From: Psilocybe azurescens | Lineage: Eukaryota; Basidiomycota; Agaricomycetes; Agaricales; Agrocybaceae | DNA length: 64,000 bases | Direction of reading: 5' to 3' | Assembly: GCA_023853785.1 (NCBI GenBank) | Contig: JAJIRX010000028.1 | Span: forward strand, 124,001 to 188,000 | Shown: piece after piece, positions 61,946 to 64,000 of the stretch | Numbering within the stretch: the stretch's first letter is position 1 | How the letters are laid out: every line of letters begins with the position of its first letter | Translations under genes and position numbers: made by a program | Notes under the pieces: model-generated | What the model was told of the DNA's origin: nothing | The model's input: only the letters and a program-made list of their open reading frames with translations | Database searches by the model: none

Positions 61946-62934
61946 AGCAAGGAACAATGATACTAATGGAGGCCTTGCGACGTCGTATCTACAATCACGC
62001 ATCATATTGTTGTTGTTTCTTTGTTGAAATTTTTGTGCAAGTTTAACAGGAGTCAAGTAATTCTGTTAAGTCTTACATTATCAAAGGGAAGATGGAGATC
62101 CAGTTGAATCGGATGGAGTCACCTTTGCTCTCTTTGGGGCCAGTGGTTTATCGTGAAAGAAATAACGATGAGGGGTCTATATAAACGGCATATTTTGTTG
62201 TATATGTTTTAAGCCGTATTATAGAACATTGTATCCTTCCGCGAGTTGTAAATGGGTTGCGACCCAAATTGAGATAACCTTATGCCTATCAGTGAATATG
62301 TATGAATAATTTGGTATCAGTACTCATTCAAATCTTACACGTTGGGATGTTCAATATTCAGGCGTCCTCTGAAGGGTAAAATTACGGCCCTAAAACATTT
62401 CAAATACAGTTTAGTTTTGAACTTTGAAAAATACTTTAAATATTGGGAAGATTTGAATACCCCCTAAGAGTTCAAATATGAGCCAGCCTGCACAGGCTCT
62501 TTGTACGAAACATGATAGTTTAAATGGAAAGTTCCTATTTAGGACCACAAGTATTTCTAATCCCGGACATTCTTCATCGGAAGCTTTTACTATTTTAAAT
62601 GCAAAGCTCCTTTATTGCATGACTTGTAGTTTAAATTGACCCAGTAGAATCGTACTCACTTATGAATTAGTAACTACCACCAGGTAAGAAATTGAACTGA
62701 TATGCTGGTTGAATCCTGATGCGGTCACCCTAGCACAGTCTGCGAGCTACCAGATCAAATTGCATAATGTACGCTACTGGTCCGTAAGTAAAGTGTTCCG
62801 TGTTCTTCACACCGTCTATATTAATACAATATCAGCATGTACGAGCAAGGAGTATTAAAGAAGCCCTCAAAAAAGCACGACTACCGTAAAGGCCGACAAT
62901 GTATACGAAATACCCACGCATGATTGCAGCCATG
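61946..62934. other. AT-rich spacer between relic and copy B
   Basis: AT-rich sequence with no gene. From about 62640 it matches the 3' flank of copy A (59085 onward) nearly base for base, so it is the distal part of the duplicated block. Confidence 0.6.
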
Positions 62935-64000
62935 CTATTGATACTCGGGTGGCTGCGTTATCACGCTAGATATACTGACTCTCCGCTGCTGAGCTGGAGG
63001 CCTAGTCACTGGCGATTGTAATGTGGATCCAACGGACGCGGTATCAAAAGAGCCAAATCTCTGTTCATCGTGATGTGGAAAGGTGGTTTTTGGGAACGGC
63101 CTGACTGTTCGCATAGATTCTGTGCTCCGCACAGCCTGAGAACGAGTATCTTGAGTCTGAGGCTTATAGGAGTTTATCGTCCGACGATAGTGCCGCACGA
63201 CGAATATTGAAAAAAGGCTAGTCAAAACCGCGATTGTTGTAGAAAGTGCTAGGCCTGCAATCACAACTGGTGTCAGTTGTCTACAAAAAGAACAGAAGCT
63301 ATGAGCATAGCAGTATTTTTCTTCCTAGAGAGCCACAAACTTTGCGTTGTGGTGGCATGATACTATGGTGTGTCCTGTGTTAGATGTTGGTATCTTACCA
63401 TTAGACAAAGTGGGAGATCCTGCAGAGAGATAACTATGGAGGAGAGTCAAAACAAACTCTTTCAGTCATTCAAATAAAATCCAGATGCTCACGCTCCTCC
63501 CAATGACGGAGACGTATAGACGGTAGCAAAGTCTATAGCGAACTCTCCTGAATGTGGAGAACTGGCAAGCTGTATGACCAGCGAGTGTTGTCCAGCCCCA
63601 ATATTAGCTGCAAAGAATAAGAGTTGCTGCGGATGGTAAAACTCCTTATTTGCTGAGAACAGAGACGAAGTTCCATTGTCGATTTGAACAAAGTATCCGG
63701 AGGTAGAGTTGGGACCGACAGGTCCATATATTGCAATTGCATCTCCTAAGACGAAGACAACCATGAACATCTCATAGAGCAAATCACATAACCGCAACTT
63801 ACCCTTTCAAATTTTGAGAATCAAAAATCAGTTACTCAAGAATTAAACGCTCTCAGAGAGACTGCTGACTTGAAACGAAAACTCAACCTTGGAACCAGGC
63901 TGCGTCGTTGCACTAAAATATTTTTCGTAAGTCAGGCGTTACATGTACTATATCATAACGACGTACTGGCCTGAGCCACCAACAAACATTCCAACGTTAC
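62935..64000 (-). CDS. Two-module type I membrane protein, tandem copy B (partial, 5' part beyond window)
   Basis: The 3' portion of a paralogue of copy A, running off the window end. From the right edge it reads the module boundary ('GNVGMFVGGSGQYVV'), 'ATTQPGSKVEFSF', and an intact module 2: 'GDAIAIYGPVGPNSTSGYFV', 'SLFSANKEFYHPQQLLFFAA', 'GAGQHSLVIQL', 'SGEFAIDFATVYTSPSLGG'. An exon encodes the helix 'VVIAGLALSTTIAVLTSLFS' and a tail ending 'ISSVITQPPEYQ' at 62935. Nucleotide identity with copy A extends through introns and 3' flank, showing a recent tandem duplication at about 3.57 kb spacing. Module 1 must lie beyond 64000. Confidence 0.8.

Noticed and set aside
1..64000. tRNA genes.
   Set aside because: No segment with convincing A-box and B-box spacing and a foldable cloverleaf was found by eye; a tRNAscan run would be needed to be certain.

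Overview
The window is from the nuclear genome of a filamentous basidiomycete, most likely an Agaricomycete (mushroom-forming fungus). The evidence is many short GT-AG introns (about 45-65 nt) that interrupt nearly every gene, fungal versions of core eukaryotic genes (CTF4, CDC6, CDC24, SPO11, MTF1-like), a mushroom-type family of transmembrane proteins with beta-rich repeats, and a pair of secreted GH28 polygalacturonases. No tRNA, rRNA, CRISPR array or bacterial-type operon was recognised.

Layout. 1-1.9 kb (minus): the 3' part of a surface protein with three tandem extracellular modules. 2.7-3.5 kb (minus): small multi-pass membrane protein. 4.5-30.1 kb is a dense housekeeping block: CTF4 (+), MTF1-like mitochondrial transcription factor (-), O-fucosyltransferase-like protein (+), CDC6 (+), a large unknown proline/charge-rich protein (+), TAPT1/Emp65-family membrane protein (+), Ser-rich single-pass protein (+), SPO11 (+) and a BRCT protein with three Myb-like repeats (+). 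30.1-37.3 kb is a gene-poor stretch. 37.3-40.8 kb: CDC24 RhoGEF (+). 41.9-47.1 kb: two tandem polygalacturonases (-), then 2.8 kb with no recognisable gene. 49.8-50.5 kb: peptidyl-tRNA hydrolase (+). 51.6-53.7 kb: a two-module transmembrane protein (+). 54.3-56.2 kb: mitochondrial carrier (-). 57.46-58.21 kb: a small terminal-inverted-repeat element with one ORF. 59.4-64.0 kb: tandem duplicates of the two-module transmembrane family (-) with a relic between them.

Themes. The left half is rich in chromosome-biology genes (CTF4, CDC6, SPO11, BRCT-Myb). CTF4 and CDC6 both carry ACGCGT elements upstream, as expected for G1/S (MBF-type) control. The right half is accessory: surface proteins, pectinases and a transposon-like element.

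Reading caution. At least 22 single-base frame changes break otherwise well-conserved coding sequences, about two thirds of them one base short and mostly in homopolymer runs. Essential single-copy genes (CDC6, CTF4, CDC24) are affected, so sequencing or assembly indels are more likely than gene decay. CDS entries give first-to-last coding base including introns; the fucosyltransferase-like and PTH genes are those whose exons were fully resolved and sum to a multiple of three.
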